From contig NC_052664.1 in the NCBI RefSeq assembly GCF_016802725.1, positions 19,364,405-19,428,404 on the forward strand: a DNA stretch of 64,000 bases, read 5' to 3'. This document shows, in pieces, positions 28,377 through 40,000 of the stretch (positions are counted from its first letter, which is position 1; each line of letters begins with the position of its first letter). The position numbers and the translations under genes were made by a program. The DNA is from Solenopsis invicta. Taxonomy: Eukaryota; Arthropoda; Insecta; Hymenoptera; Formicidae. The notes beneath the pieces are model-generated. The model ran no database searches. It worked only from the letters and a program-made list of their open reading frames with translations, and had not been told where the DNA came from.

Positions 28377-29952
28377 GTGAGTCAATTCATTTATATCTAC
28401 TGTTTATTTACCCCCAAAATTCAGTACTCTCTTCATCCCGATTGCGTTAATTTTAAAAAAGAATTATTCGTATTAAAATAGAAATTACTTAGCACGCATA
28501 TACATGGTTAACATTACATACAAGCGTTACGAGAGTTTGCAGTTAGATGCTAGCGACGCTAGCGAGTGTCAGTAAAAATCGTTTACCACATTAGCTGAGA
28601 TTGTTTACCGTACATTAATGCTATTAGCTGATGAGTTGTTTATCGCGCAAGGTGGCGCAAGGTTGTGCGTCGCCACTGCCGCTGCCACATACGTTTTTGT
28701 TTCGCTGGCAGAAGGGTGCTATATGTGCTTCTGTGAATGTTTCGTATTCGAATTGTGCGGTAATACGATAGCACGAGTGCCAATTGTGGTGTCGGACGAT
28801 CGCCTTAGTACGTGAATTACGATGTTGTATACAGAAATGATCGTACTCGTTTGTAACGCGCAGATTTATACACTTGTCGCGACGCTTTACGTTCTCGCGC
28901 GTGTTCATTCGAATGAGATATTTTGTTTTCGTAGTGTCGCGAATGTTGAATGTAACGTTTACTAGTCGTCGTGTAATATTAGTTAATAAGTAATTCGTGG
29001 TAGTTACAAAATTCTTTACCGGGAATGAAATGTTTAGTCTATAAACCACTGTATCCACGCATTTATTCAAATAGCTCTCATTGCTGTTCATCAAATGACG
29101 TCACACGCGTGTCGTCAGCTCTTCGTTACTTTCGTTTTCCTTGCTCCTCCATTGTTGCTTCTGGTCGGGTGTTTCGCGCGTACGTTTCGCGTTCTCAAGT
29201 GCAAATTGTGCATAGATATGATGTCAAAAGGAGTGTGTGCAGTAGCGGACAGTCGTTTTAACAAGTCACGGTGCGATGCTGCGTAAAAATAATATCGTAA
29301 GATGCTCTTTTGTGTAACGGTACCTGTTGCATCGCGACAAGTTACATTCTCGCGCGTTTTTCGCGTTTTACTCGCGTTTGCGTATATTATCCGCGTAATA
29401 ACAGAAATGCCGAATAATTTAAAATATCGGGCGATTGTTATTAACGTGCGATGTTCGAGGAGAGTAGCAGAACGAGATGTCAGCAAACTCAGCGAGAATA
29501 AACCCGGTATATTATTTTATTAATTGAGATATCTCTGCGTGTGTTTGCATTTAAATTTTTGCAGTTTGAGTGAAAAAATAAAAGTCAATTTTTATTCCTA
29601 CATTTCATAAAACATTTATTAAATATTATAATAAATGTAATAAATTTATACGAATGAAAAAATTATAAGATTACGATTATATAGAATTATCATGTGATTG
29701 TGATATGAAATATTCTCATTAATACGTTTATTTTTGTTATTGCAGTAACTTCTTTGATATGTTCTAAATTATAAAAAAATGTTTAAAATATTATTTAATG
29801 TATTTTATTGTATTCAAAATTAAGAGAATACACACAATAAAATATATAATAATATTATTAATCTCACACGTTTAAAAACTAAGCGAAATGGTAATTTAAT
29901 GAATATTCTGTTTATTATATTTATGAATAATTATGTTTATTATATTTTTCAG

Positions 29953-29997
29953 AATTTGGAATGGAATACAGTAGCAGCAGTAGAGCAACAGCAATCG
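29953..29997 (+). other. Exon-like 45-base segment
   Basis: It is flanked by a pyrimidine-rich acceptor (TATTTTTCAG, ending 29952) and a strong donor (ATCG|GTGAGTG). It is locally less AT-rich than its surroundings and CAG-rich. The GTGAGT-type donor matches that of the 28376 exon edge. It could be a second non-coding exon of the same + strand transcript. Confidence 0.25.
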
Positions 29998-30993
29998 GTG
30001 AGTGAATTTATTTGACGTTCTAATTACGTACAATTAACTAATTAAAGTAGAAGACATCCATATGCTTTACATAATTCAATTGTTATAAATTCTGACAATC
30101 TCTATAAATCCCGTAGGTAATTTCCGTAATTCAGAAGAAAGGTGGGTTAAATAGACGAAAACGTCTATCAGATTGTTTGTTTGCCTTTGCCTATCTTGAG
30201 CGTTGCTTCATTTTGAGCGTTTACGCGTAAAATATAGATAATTTACATTTACACAATACGAACTATGCAAACTACATTTTATGTATCATTTATGTAAATA
30301 AATCGAAAAAGATTCAAATTTTATCAGACATAGTGAAAATTATATTTCATTTTTTTTATTTTTAATATATATTTTTCTTCAGTTCTATATTAATAATTTT
30401 ATAAATCAATTACTTTTTCTGTATTGAGTTATTCAATTTATAATAATTTATTGCTTACACTGTTTACATGAAAAAGATTCGTGTAAACCCAACATGAATA
30501 ATATGTAAATTATCCATGTAGACTGTACACAATTGTGAAATTTACGGCACAACTCTGCTTCTAGTCATAGCACGAAAGAGAATCATGAAATCATGGATAT
30601 TACCTACGGGTTTTATAGACATAGCTACATAGTTCATCATCCACAGTTTGTGGACATAGAGGGATGTTCCAAAGTAAAGTTAGCTAAATTGCGGCTGTTC
30701 TTAGACTTGTCGTTGTTCTCTGATAACATTTCACTCGAAAGTTCTCTTTTGGTCGATAACGCTCGGTTAATAACTAGATTATAACCTTTTTTAAGAATCA
30801 CAATGAATACGATATATATTGCATTGCCATTATTATCTTATTATTATTTATTATTTTAAATTGTGCGTTATTTTGTGTAATAAACGTAAATCATGTGACA
30901 TTTTGTATCACAAACATCATTTTGAGTTACACGTAATTTTTAATTTTACTCCATTTAAAACAAAGTACATAATAAAATTTTGAAACTTAATTT

Positions 30994-31075
<82 letters not shown>
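30994..31075. repeat. (TA)n microsatellite
   Basis: About 80 bases of nearly pure TA dinucleotide. Confidence 0.95.
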
Positions 31076-31078
<3 letters not shown>

Positions 31079-31258
31079 GTTATTATATATAAAATTATTT
31101 GTAAGTGTGATTTTTAATCGTAATTTTGCGATTAAAAGTCCAATTACATACTTATCGCTTTTCAATTAAAACAAAAATTATTATGATTACGTTATATTAC
31201 AAAACCGCACGTCTTTATTTTAATAATCATTAGTTAATATGAGAATAATGGGCGGGCC

Positions 31259-31458
31259 AAAGTCATTGAGAATATTTCATTGATTGCGTTCAGCGGTAAA
31301 ATCAACTTTGCAACTGTTGTAAAATTCTTTAATATGATTGATTTTTGCTCTTAGTTTTTGCCAAATCTGAATGTACAAACCATATCATCATATTAAAGAA
31401 TTTTACAATAGTTGCAAATCCGCTTTTTCCACTGAACGTAATCATTGTTGCCGACTTT
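31259..31458. mobile_element. 200-bp inverted-repeat element
   Basis: Arms of about 80 bases. TTGTAAAATTCTTTAATATG on the left is mirrored by CATATTAAAGAATTTTACAA on the right; outer ends are AAAGTC and GACTTT. Confidence 0.75.
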
Positions 31459-33134
31459 CTTGTGATTTAACAGCGGTAGATGGCAGCACGGTGTTATCAC
31501 ACTTGTTTTACGTTGATTTATTCGCTACTAGATGAAACTGGATGGTCAATCGATTATCTACTAATTCTCACACTTGTTTCATAGGGTATCTTATTTTTGA
31601 TACACAATAAAAAATTTTGCTGTGTCATATGTTTATTGTAATTTATCACATAGACTGCAGGCACGAATTTTTTATCATCTTTAATTTTTAATAGAAAAAC
31701 TTTAACATTAAAACATTTAAATGTTTAGAATTCATAAATAATAATATTAATAAAAGAAAGTTACTAAAACTGACATAGTTTTCTAAAGCGATATATCCCT
31801 ATTTGTCGGAAAGTAATTTTATTGTTACTTGTAAAAACATGATCTGCTTAGGTAATTAAAAAAGAAGAAAAAATTTATACATACATTCATAGTTTGTTTA
31901 AAACTTTTTTTCTATAAATTTGCTAAAAACGAATTTTTCAAAAACTCGAATAAAATTTACGCAAATTTCCTTTGCAGATTACATAGTTTAAATAGTAGGA
32001 TAAATATATTATTGATAATATATTATTTTACATGTTTGTAATGTTCTAAAACCTTTCCTCTAAACTTTTGTCTAAGTAAATAATAATAAATAATAATAAT
32101 TTCAAGTCTTTATCTTATGTTTATATTTTATTTTATCTAATAGTTATTAGATTGGGAGCTAGATATTTTTAATAATTTAGTTAGTCATACGATAAAAATA
32201 AAAAAATCAAAAATAAATATAACTGAATTGATACATTGTAAATATGTACATTATCTTATATACAGTTACAATATCGCAAAATTTTAGGTAAATTTTGTTA
32301 ACAAAATTTAAAATCACAAGGGTTAAAATGATTTAAATTTATTCGGTTTTAATTAATATAATAAATATTATAACGTATTAAAGGATAATTAATATAAATA
32401 TAATAATTATATAATTAATATAACATGATATAAATATAATACGTAAATATAATTATAAAATGTTAATATCCAATCTATAAAATACGAGAATATTTTGAAA
32501 CATAAGTATGATGGGATTTAACTTTCTTTCTGTGTTAATCTTTATCCAAGGACGATATCTATCTCTACACGAGCGACATAGAAATTCTAAAGCTTACGAT
32601 TACGAGCGTTACGTAAGTAGTACGAGGAAGCAGATAACCGGAATAATGGAAACGCATGGTGGACAGATAATAGGTTATACTACGGACACGCGGTTATCTT
32701 ATATGACGCCTCGAACGTCAGCAAATCCTTCCGCGCGTTCGAAGGTCTTTCCTTCTGTCTTTCTTCCTTTCCACGAGCGCGTGGCACTTTGCTCGTCCCA
32801 ATAACCCACTTATCGAAGAAGCGTCTTCGAGACGTTTACCGCGAGTACGTCTTGCGATCTTAAGTTTAACGAAAGAATCTCCAATTAATTCTTAAAAAGT
32901 CGAATCTTTCTAGCAAAAATGTTCAAACATTAACGATTATAGGATTTGCAAAACGATCGAAGAGCATTAGCGTACCAAATTTCAAGAACTCGGATGCGTA
33001 ATAAAGCCACATTTCTTAGATAATGTCAAGCGAATTTTAATAGAATTTCAAGTCGCGGCTAAGTGACAAAGACAAATATGATAAATGATGATTTCTTACG
33101 ACATTTCCGGATAAGAAGATTCAATATAGTTACG

Positions 33135-33265
33135 ACCGTTTCCTCTAATGTAGATTATTTTTAATCTCGGTTTAACTTACTTTTTATTTTTTTCTATTTA
33201 CAAGAGTTGGAAAAAAAGTTAGTTAAATCGAGATTAAAGTTAATCTATATTGGTAGAAATGGACA
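33135..33265. mobile_element. MITE family M47, copy 1
   Basis: Inverted arms centred on a T-rich core contain TTTTAATCTCGGTTTAAC on the left and TTAAATCGAGATTAAAG on the right. Matches 47004-47141. Confidence 0.65.
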
Positions 33266-34216
33266 TCGGAGAGTCTCTCGTTAAATTTAAAGCTGTCAAC
33301 AAAACACTCTATCACACCTTAGTCTATTCAAAATAGCTCGATTTCTTTTCCTGCCCACTTCGTCAAGAAATTTCTCGTGAGAGCTCGATGAGAGAACTCT
33401 ATCACGTCAATTCTCGCAACTACTTACTTAGTAAATATCAATTAGTAATATAACATAAATGTGAATTATAATTTCACATTTGGCAATTTTACGTACAATT
33501 GTTTCGTATAACATGTGTAATAAAACATGTTGTTACAAAACACGTGTTATAAAAAATGTTGAATGTGAAATTACAATATTGATATATGTAATGTTACTGT
33601 TGGTGCTTACTGGATATTGATACTTTATTGAGTCTTATTTTCGTCCACTTAGCCTAAATTTATGGAAATTTTTGACTACGCCATTAAGATGTGAATACAG
33701 AATCAATCGCGTCGAATTTCTCGCGAATGTTACTTTTTTTCATAGGATTTTTTTATTTGCATGTTTACCGTAAACTTTAATTGTTAAATATAAATAATTG
33801 ATTCATTCCTAGATTTCGCATGGAAAGCTACTTTTAAAGCACGTTGCAATAATATTTTTCCCAATCGTACTTTCCGCGAGCGGATGGAAAGGATTAAACT
33901 ATTCGGCTAAGCCGATAAAAAGACGAATAAAGGCGAGGCATGTGATCGTAAACAGCGTTAAATGCGAAAAGCGCGATAAAATGATTTTCGACGAAGGTAT
34001 TTGTGTAGCTGTGAGTAGACGAGTTTAAAGCCGCACGTAATTTAGTAACAATCAAGGAATAATCCGTTTTACAAGGAAATCTCTTTTTAGCGATTTAATG
34101 CTTTTAAGATCATTCATCTTCGATCTTTTAAGATCACTAACATTCTTCAAGATCAAAAGATTTCTATGCTGTATCGCTTGTTATTTTTGCAATGCAAAAG
34201 ATAGAAGAAAAACGGC

Positions 34217-34393
34217 CAAATTACAAGCAACAAATTTATTCTCCTTTAATATTACATATTATTATTATTGCTTTAATATTACGTTTCGACTATATTTAGT
34301 TCTTCATCAGTTAGCGGAAACAATTGACAATTATTTTAAACGCTGTTATTTATTAATTAACAAATTTATATCGCGATCAACTTGTGTCTAGAG
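34217..34393 (-). repeat. Dispersed repeat family R34, inverted copy
   Basis: It is the reverse complement of 34524-34845 sequence, including GTTTCGACTATATTTAG and CTTCATCAGTTAGCGG. It ends in CTTGTGTCTAGAG, facing the next copy. Confidence 0.75.
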
Positions 34394-34523
34394 TTTTATG
34401 AAAATCTATATTAACACAAGAGCCTATGTTATATATTGTTATGTATGGTCATGCATGACAATAATAACTTTATCCTTAAAAGTTGAGTGTTGTCTTGCAA
34501 TGATATGGACTCTTACAACAATC

Positions 34524-34632
34524 TCTAGACACAAGTTGATCGCGATATAAACTTGTTAATTATTATGCGTTTAAAATAATTGTCAATTATTTCCGCTAAC
34601 TGATGAAGAACTAAGTGTAGTCGAAACGTAAT
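34524..34632 (+). repeat. Dispersed repeat family R34, copy 3
   Basis: Starts CTCTAGACACAAGTTGATCG and contains AAATAATTGTCAATTATTT, a perfect short hairpin. It continues with CTGATGAAGAACTAAGTG and TAGTCGAAACG. Confidence 0.75.
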
Positions 34633-34658
34633 ATAACGCGATGTAAACTTCAACAAAT

Positions 34659-34845
34659 TCTAGACACAAGTTAATAGTGATATAAATTTTTTAGTTAATA
34701 TGCGTTTAAAATAATTGTTGATAGTTGATGAATACTAACTATAAGTATAGTCGAAACATAGTATTAAAGGAATAATAATAAGATGTAATATTAAAAGAGA
34801 AATTTGTTTAAAAAACTACATCATCTAGTTGCTTGTAAATTGAGC
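34659..34845 (+). repeat. Dispersed repeat family R34, copy 4
   Basis: Tandem to copy 3. Begins TCTAGACACAAGTTAATAGT and retains GCGTTTAAAATAATTGTTGA and TATAGTCGAAACAT. Confidence 0.7.
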
Positions 34846-36292
34846 GCTTTCTTCTATATTTTGAATCTTTAAGTTCATTCTTAATTAATCGTGGAAAATA
34901 TATCACTGACATATTCAGGTATATAACTTGCTCGCGTCGAGACGTCATTTTCCGCGACGTCTTTAACATGATAAGTGCATCTGCATTTAAATATGTTTGA
35001 CTACGACTCTGAGCGTCCCACCTTTTTCCTCGCTTTCGAGAGACATTTTCCTCTGCGTCGTCGTCGATGAAAGGATGATTTTCACGGACGATCTCGCTTG
35101 TCGCCAATATTTCCGCCGCCGTTGTACGCACGTCAAAGGAAAGTAAAGAAAGTCTTGAATCGGCTGCGTCGCTTCGTTTATCCCTCGAGAACGAAACGCA
35201 ATACTCGGAAACAGGTGTCGAAGTAAAACAGGGGTGGAAATGGTGCAATTTATTCAGTAAAAAAAAGTAACGCGTCTGGAAGATGCAGTTTTGCATGGCC
35301 ATTGGCATGTACATTGGAAGAAAAACGTATAAAATGCTGCCAAATCCTTGAATACAATAAGAACAACGTAGCGTACAAATACAAAGTTCCGGTAATTTGA
35401 AAACGTAAACGAGTTCGAAATGTAACAGGAGAGAGTTGCTGAATGCGTACCGATCACATGAATCGTACCTCATCAATATTAATATTTTTACATAATATTA
35501 GCAGCATTTAGTGACGAATGTAAAATGATGAGAAATGAGTAATATAGATCATAGAATAATGTAGTCAAAAATTTAATAAATTACATTTTACTTTGTGCGT
35601 GCTAACAACACACAAAAAATCGGGTACGACTAATGCTTATTTTTGGACAAATTATATAGCTGATAATTATGTGATAGTGTAATTTTGTATATTAAATTTC
35701 TATATTTTTTTATAAAAGATTTATTGTAGAATTTTTTACATATTTGCAGTTATTAGATTAAATTGATATTTTATAAAATCAAACTTTTTAAATTGTTTCG
35801 CAAATTTTATTACAATAAATAATATTATTGTAAGACTGATAACTGTACAATACTAAAACCAATAATTAATATGAATAAAAATGTGTTAATTATAAACATA
35901 AAATTAAATCAGATTTGTTTTGACGTCATTTTCATTGTTATTTATTAATTGTTAAATATTGAATCTGTTGCGTGATAAATTATTAATAAGAAAAATAATA
36001 ATTAATAATTCCTTGTATTTTTATTTATTTCAATTAATTCAATTAAAAAATAATACGATTTATAAAACCCATTTATTTTACGATTTAGGCGATCAGTTGT
36101 CTAAATTGTATTTTTTATAGCGAAAAGACTTATAATAAATTAAATTGTTATTAATAATAATTATTAAATTGTTATTGTAATAGGCACTTGAAACATTAAT
36201 CTACAATTTCTAAAGTTTATTTACGCACAAATCAGTGCCAAATGATCAATATAATAAAAAATAGTTTGTGGTACACATTCGGTAACTTTCTT
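34846..36292. other. No recognised gene
   Basis: A 222-codon minus-strand frame (35476-34808) has no recognisable domain and runs into the R34 repeat at its 3' end, so it is probably chance. 35500-36290 is AT-rich. Confidence 0.5.
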
Positions 36293-37087
36293 CTATCTGT
36301 TTATTTTCATGCTAAATACTTTCGATTGAGCATTTCCTCTTCCAAGCAAACGTTCAGATTGTAAATTGTATTTGCCATTACACACGCAAAAATGAAAAAC
36401 TGTTACAATTATTACAATTGCCAGTAATAGTGGACACGAAAACTCGTACTTTCCCGAAAAAAAAAAAAGGGAAACTTCTTTATACGCCGCCATCCTTTTC
36501 CTTTTCCTCGCGTCCATGTATGCTCTTTCTCCAGCTCCATACCTTCGTATAGTGGTACAGTCGATCGGTGGGTCGGTCACTGAACCGCCGCCTCCTGTAA
36601 CCGCCGCCGTCTCGTCCCATTCCGTCTCATCCCACCAGCGGCTGCCGCGCGATCGAGCCGGTACCGTTAGGATCTCGCCGCGATTCGCCTGGAAGCAGAC
36701 AACGTGGAAAAGCGAGCCGGAACTGCGCGTATTGCCCCCCTCCCCTCTCCCCAGATCTCGCGGATCCGACCGTGGAAATTTCCCGACCGATCCCTGACCC
36801 CGGAAAGCAGGATTTCGATTAGCGTGGTTAAAAGATTCAGATCGGGATACGAGGTCGCATTCCCTCAGCTTCACTTTTCGCTCGCACAGAACGGGGGGAT
36901 TCGAGAGCCCGTCTCTTGCCGATTTCGGTGAGGCGAAGGCGTGAAACGCGCTCCACTTAGCACGCTGTCTTAAGATGTTCTTCGCAATGCCATACCTTGG
37001 ATACCAAATGCAGAATCGAATGTAGAATCGCGTTTCGCGATTTAACAGAAAGGAAAAATTTGGCCCCTTTGACGCTCGACATTTCAT
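36293..37087 (-). other. Unrecognised 264-codon reading frame in a CpG-rich patch
   Basis: An uninterrupted minus-strand ATG-to-stop frame. The translation is basic and Gly/Ser/Arg-rich in the middle. It ends with a strongly hydrophobic segment (LLLAIVIIVTVFHFCVC, about residues 218-234) and a short polar tail. I recognise no domain. Plus-strand frames overlap the same CpG-rich patch (36480-36950), so the open frame may only reflect composition. Confidence 0.15.
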
Positions 37088-40000
37088 CTCGGCCGAGCGA
37101 GCAATCGCGGGATTGATAACGCAATTAAAAATTCGCTATTCTATTTGCTATAATTAAATCTCTCGGCTGTTCGGCCGAGTTCGTAATTACGTGCCTCGAA
37201 GTTCGCCGCGCGTTCGCGCGCACTTTCGCCACAATGTATTCCTATAATCTTCTCTTTCTTCTTCTTCATCTCTCTCTCTGTTTCTCTCTCGCGGTTTCTC
37301 GTGTTTCCCCGCGGCCACGCCTCCTGTCTCTGCGTCTCCCTTTTCCGGTGGTTTCCAAGGGCTTGCCGAAGGCGGATGCCAACTTTGCCAAGTTTCGGCG
37401 TAACCGTATAACGAGGTATATATGACGTTGCAACGGCAGTCAATCTCGTATCGCTAACCGTACTGTGTGCACGCGCGCGTGCATTCGAAATGCAACGAAG
37501 CTAGACATTTTAATGGTGCACCGATAGATATATTCGCGTTTCCGAGCTGCTCAAATGCTGTTTCGACGATTTCGGAATGCGAATACGATCTCGGGGAAGA
37601 CTAAAGAAAATATAAAAAAAAAAAAAAAAGAAAGAGGACGGATTTTTCCAGCATTGCATTAAACTTTTTTCAGACGCGGATACTCATCATTCACGCCGTC
37701 CTTCCAATCAAACTTTTCAAACGCGATCGCGCGCCTCGCGGGTCGCCCGGAAGCAAGTTTCATAACTGCGTCAATGTGGCTAATGCAGTGATGAATCGGT
37801 ATTTTAGTTTGAAAGGAGGCTTCGACTTTCTGAGAAAAAAAAAGATAGAATTGCGTAGAAGCGCGGTATGATAATTTCATTGTTATGGAGTGATATTCGT
37901 TTTTGTTTACGGGATGCAATGCGCGTGTGTGGGTGTTAGCTATTTTTGTTATAACGGATAATTTAACTTGACTAGTGGTCAAAATGAGGTTTAATGTCTC
38001 ACAATCTTCTGCAAAATTTGTTATTATTTTTCTTTCCTTACCAAATTCATATTTCCATCTTTCCTGAAAGTTTAATTAATAAACAATTGCGATATCGCTT
38101 CTATTGGTTTCTATCTCGTTCTATTTCTATCTCGTTTCTATCTCTTCAGCGAAAAGTTAATAGCGATAAAGCGATCTTACACATCTGAGAGAAAAACGCA
38201 AAATCCATCTTGTTTCAATAAAGCTCTTATCGAGAAAGAAGTCGGGAAATTAAGCTGTACTTTTTGCGGCATCTATCTCCATATATATAGATATATGTAT
38301 GTATGTATACTCCCGCTCTGGCTTCCCTTTACGAGTGTAGTTAACGTCTTCGTCGTTACATTGACCTAAATAAACGATGCAGTCGCGCCCTAAAATGCTG
38401 TGCAATGTTGGACTTGCCAACGCGAAAAGAGAGGTGCGTGGGTGAGATCGGAAAGTTATACGGATATAAGTTTTAGTCCCTCACCTCGTGTCACCTTTTC
38501 TATTATAAATTCTCCAAAAGAATTTTTAGCAAAACAATATGGTACTTAAAAAAATCCATCATCGATTTTTATTGCTTTACGTAAGATATGATGTATCGAG
38601 GAAGTAGCATTCCGAATGAGACAAGTATATAATATATACAAAAAGACATATGTACATATATATGATCTACATATTTAAAATAAATATTATAAATTATATG
38701 AAGTTATTTTGCTCTGTTATTAAATGTTTCAATTTTTACCAAGGTATAAATGTAAGAGTTTCTTTTATGTGAGAAATAGATATTGTTAAATAATTTATCT
38801 TTTAAAACAGGACTCGTTAAGAAATGCACATTTCGGCCGATTTTCAGCTAGCGTTATTCCCTTTATCTCATCAACTTACACGCAGTCCAAATCGTCATTT
38901 GGATTGCACAGGAAGTAGTGAGGTAAGGGGAAAGATCTCTCTCTTTAAGCTGAAAATCGACCAAAATGTGTATTTTTTGTCGAATTTTGTTTAGAAAATA
39001 ATCTTTATTACGAATATACTAAACAGTGAAATAATAGTGTAAATTATAATTTTCATAATAAATGTACAATATTTTAATAGCATATTTTGAAGATTGATTA
39101 GAGTAAAAAATCCTACTTACTTGTCGTAATTACAATGAGAGTTAAATAACTGGCTAATCCGCCTAAAAAGAATCAATAAATTTAATATTAAATTGTTTAA
39201 TTCCAGCAAAAATAGAAGTTTCTCTTTATTTTAATGGGAAAATAGAAATTAATTTATTATTATTTGTCAAATTTTTTGCAAAGTTCAAGGAAAGGAAAAA
39301 AAATCATATGAATTTAATTACTCGTGAAAAAAAGTAAATTGCCATATTTTCTTTGATTATTTAATTTAATTCTCTCGATATTTTATTTTTAAATCATTTG
39401 CACACAAATTTTTCTCGAAATACAGAAATTGGAAAAATATTACAACAAATAAATGTATATATTTAAAGCAATAAATTTATTAATTTATACGAAACATTGA
39501 ACTTTATTACTTTTGAAAAATAAAAATGAATTTTATTGCTTAAATAAACGTTAAATTTAATATGCGATAATAATCCGCCATTCATTGAAATTAATTTCAG
39601 ATCCGTAGAATAGAATATTTATCGTGCATTTATTTCATAGCATGTTAAATATTTTGTGGCGACGCGACGAATTGGGACATGATGCTCGACGTTCAATGGT
39701 CGTTTTTTTTTCTTTTTGCGATGTATACCGCGCGTTGTTTGCGCAGTGTTACCTTGCTGGTATTTATGCGACTAGACTAAACCAAGTAATGGCGTTCCGG
39801 ACGTAGGACGTGTTGTCTTTCGAACGCTCATTTCCTATAAATAATAAGCGATTCAGCACACGCGGCTATAATTATTTCTCACAAATCGAGGCGACGACTA
39901 TTTATCGAGACAGATATTGCGCGCGATTTATTCGCTTAAAACAGAAATTGAAATAATAGCGGACGACAATTGTGAATTATTGCCTTATTGCGATATTAAT

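Larger units (their letters stand above)
27361..28455. repeat. 1.1 kb imperfect palindrome with outward-facing CpG-rich arms
   Basis: The left arm (about 27361-27912) is the diverged reverse complement of the right arm (about 27915-28455). The axis is near 27913. Matching blocks include GCGACCAGCGGCGA followed by GGTGAGTCAATT at both outer ends, CTACTGTTTATT outside those, and the inner GCGCATTTCAACTTGC-like segments. Arms differ by many substitutions and small indels. Near the axis, 10-base CTGCGTAGCA units repeat four times on the left and are mirrored on the right. No TE protein is present. Confidence 0.8.
28456..34216. other. Intergenic or intronic DNA without a recognised gene
   Basis: A CpG-containing patch at 28500-29500 has only short frames. 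A 98-codon + frame at 32508-32804 has no recognisable domain. The remainder is AT-rich with the repeats listed separately. Confidence 0.5.

Noticed and set aside
27361..28455. Palindrome as an unresolved hairpin-read assembly artefact
   Set aside because: The arms differ by many substitutions and indels and each merges into different unique flanks, which favours a real, aged duplication. An independent assembly would settle it.
34808..35476. 222-codon minus-strand frame as a gene
   Set aside because: No recognisable domain, no splice or promoter context, and its 3' end reads into the R34 repeat.
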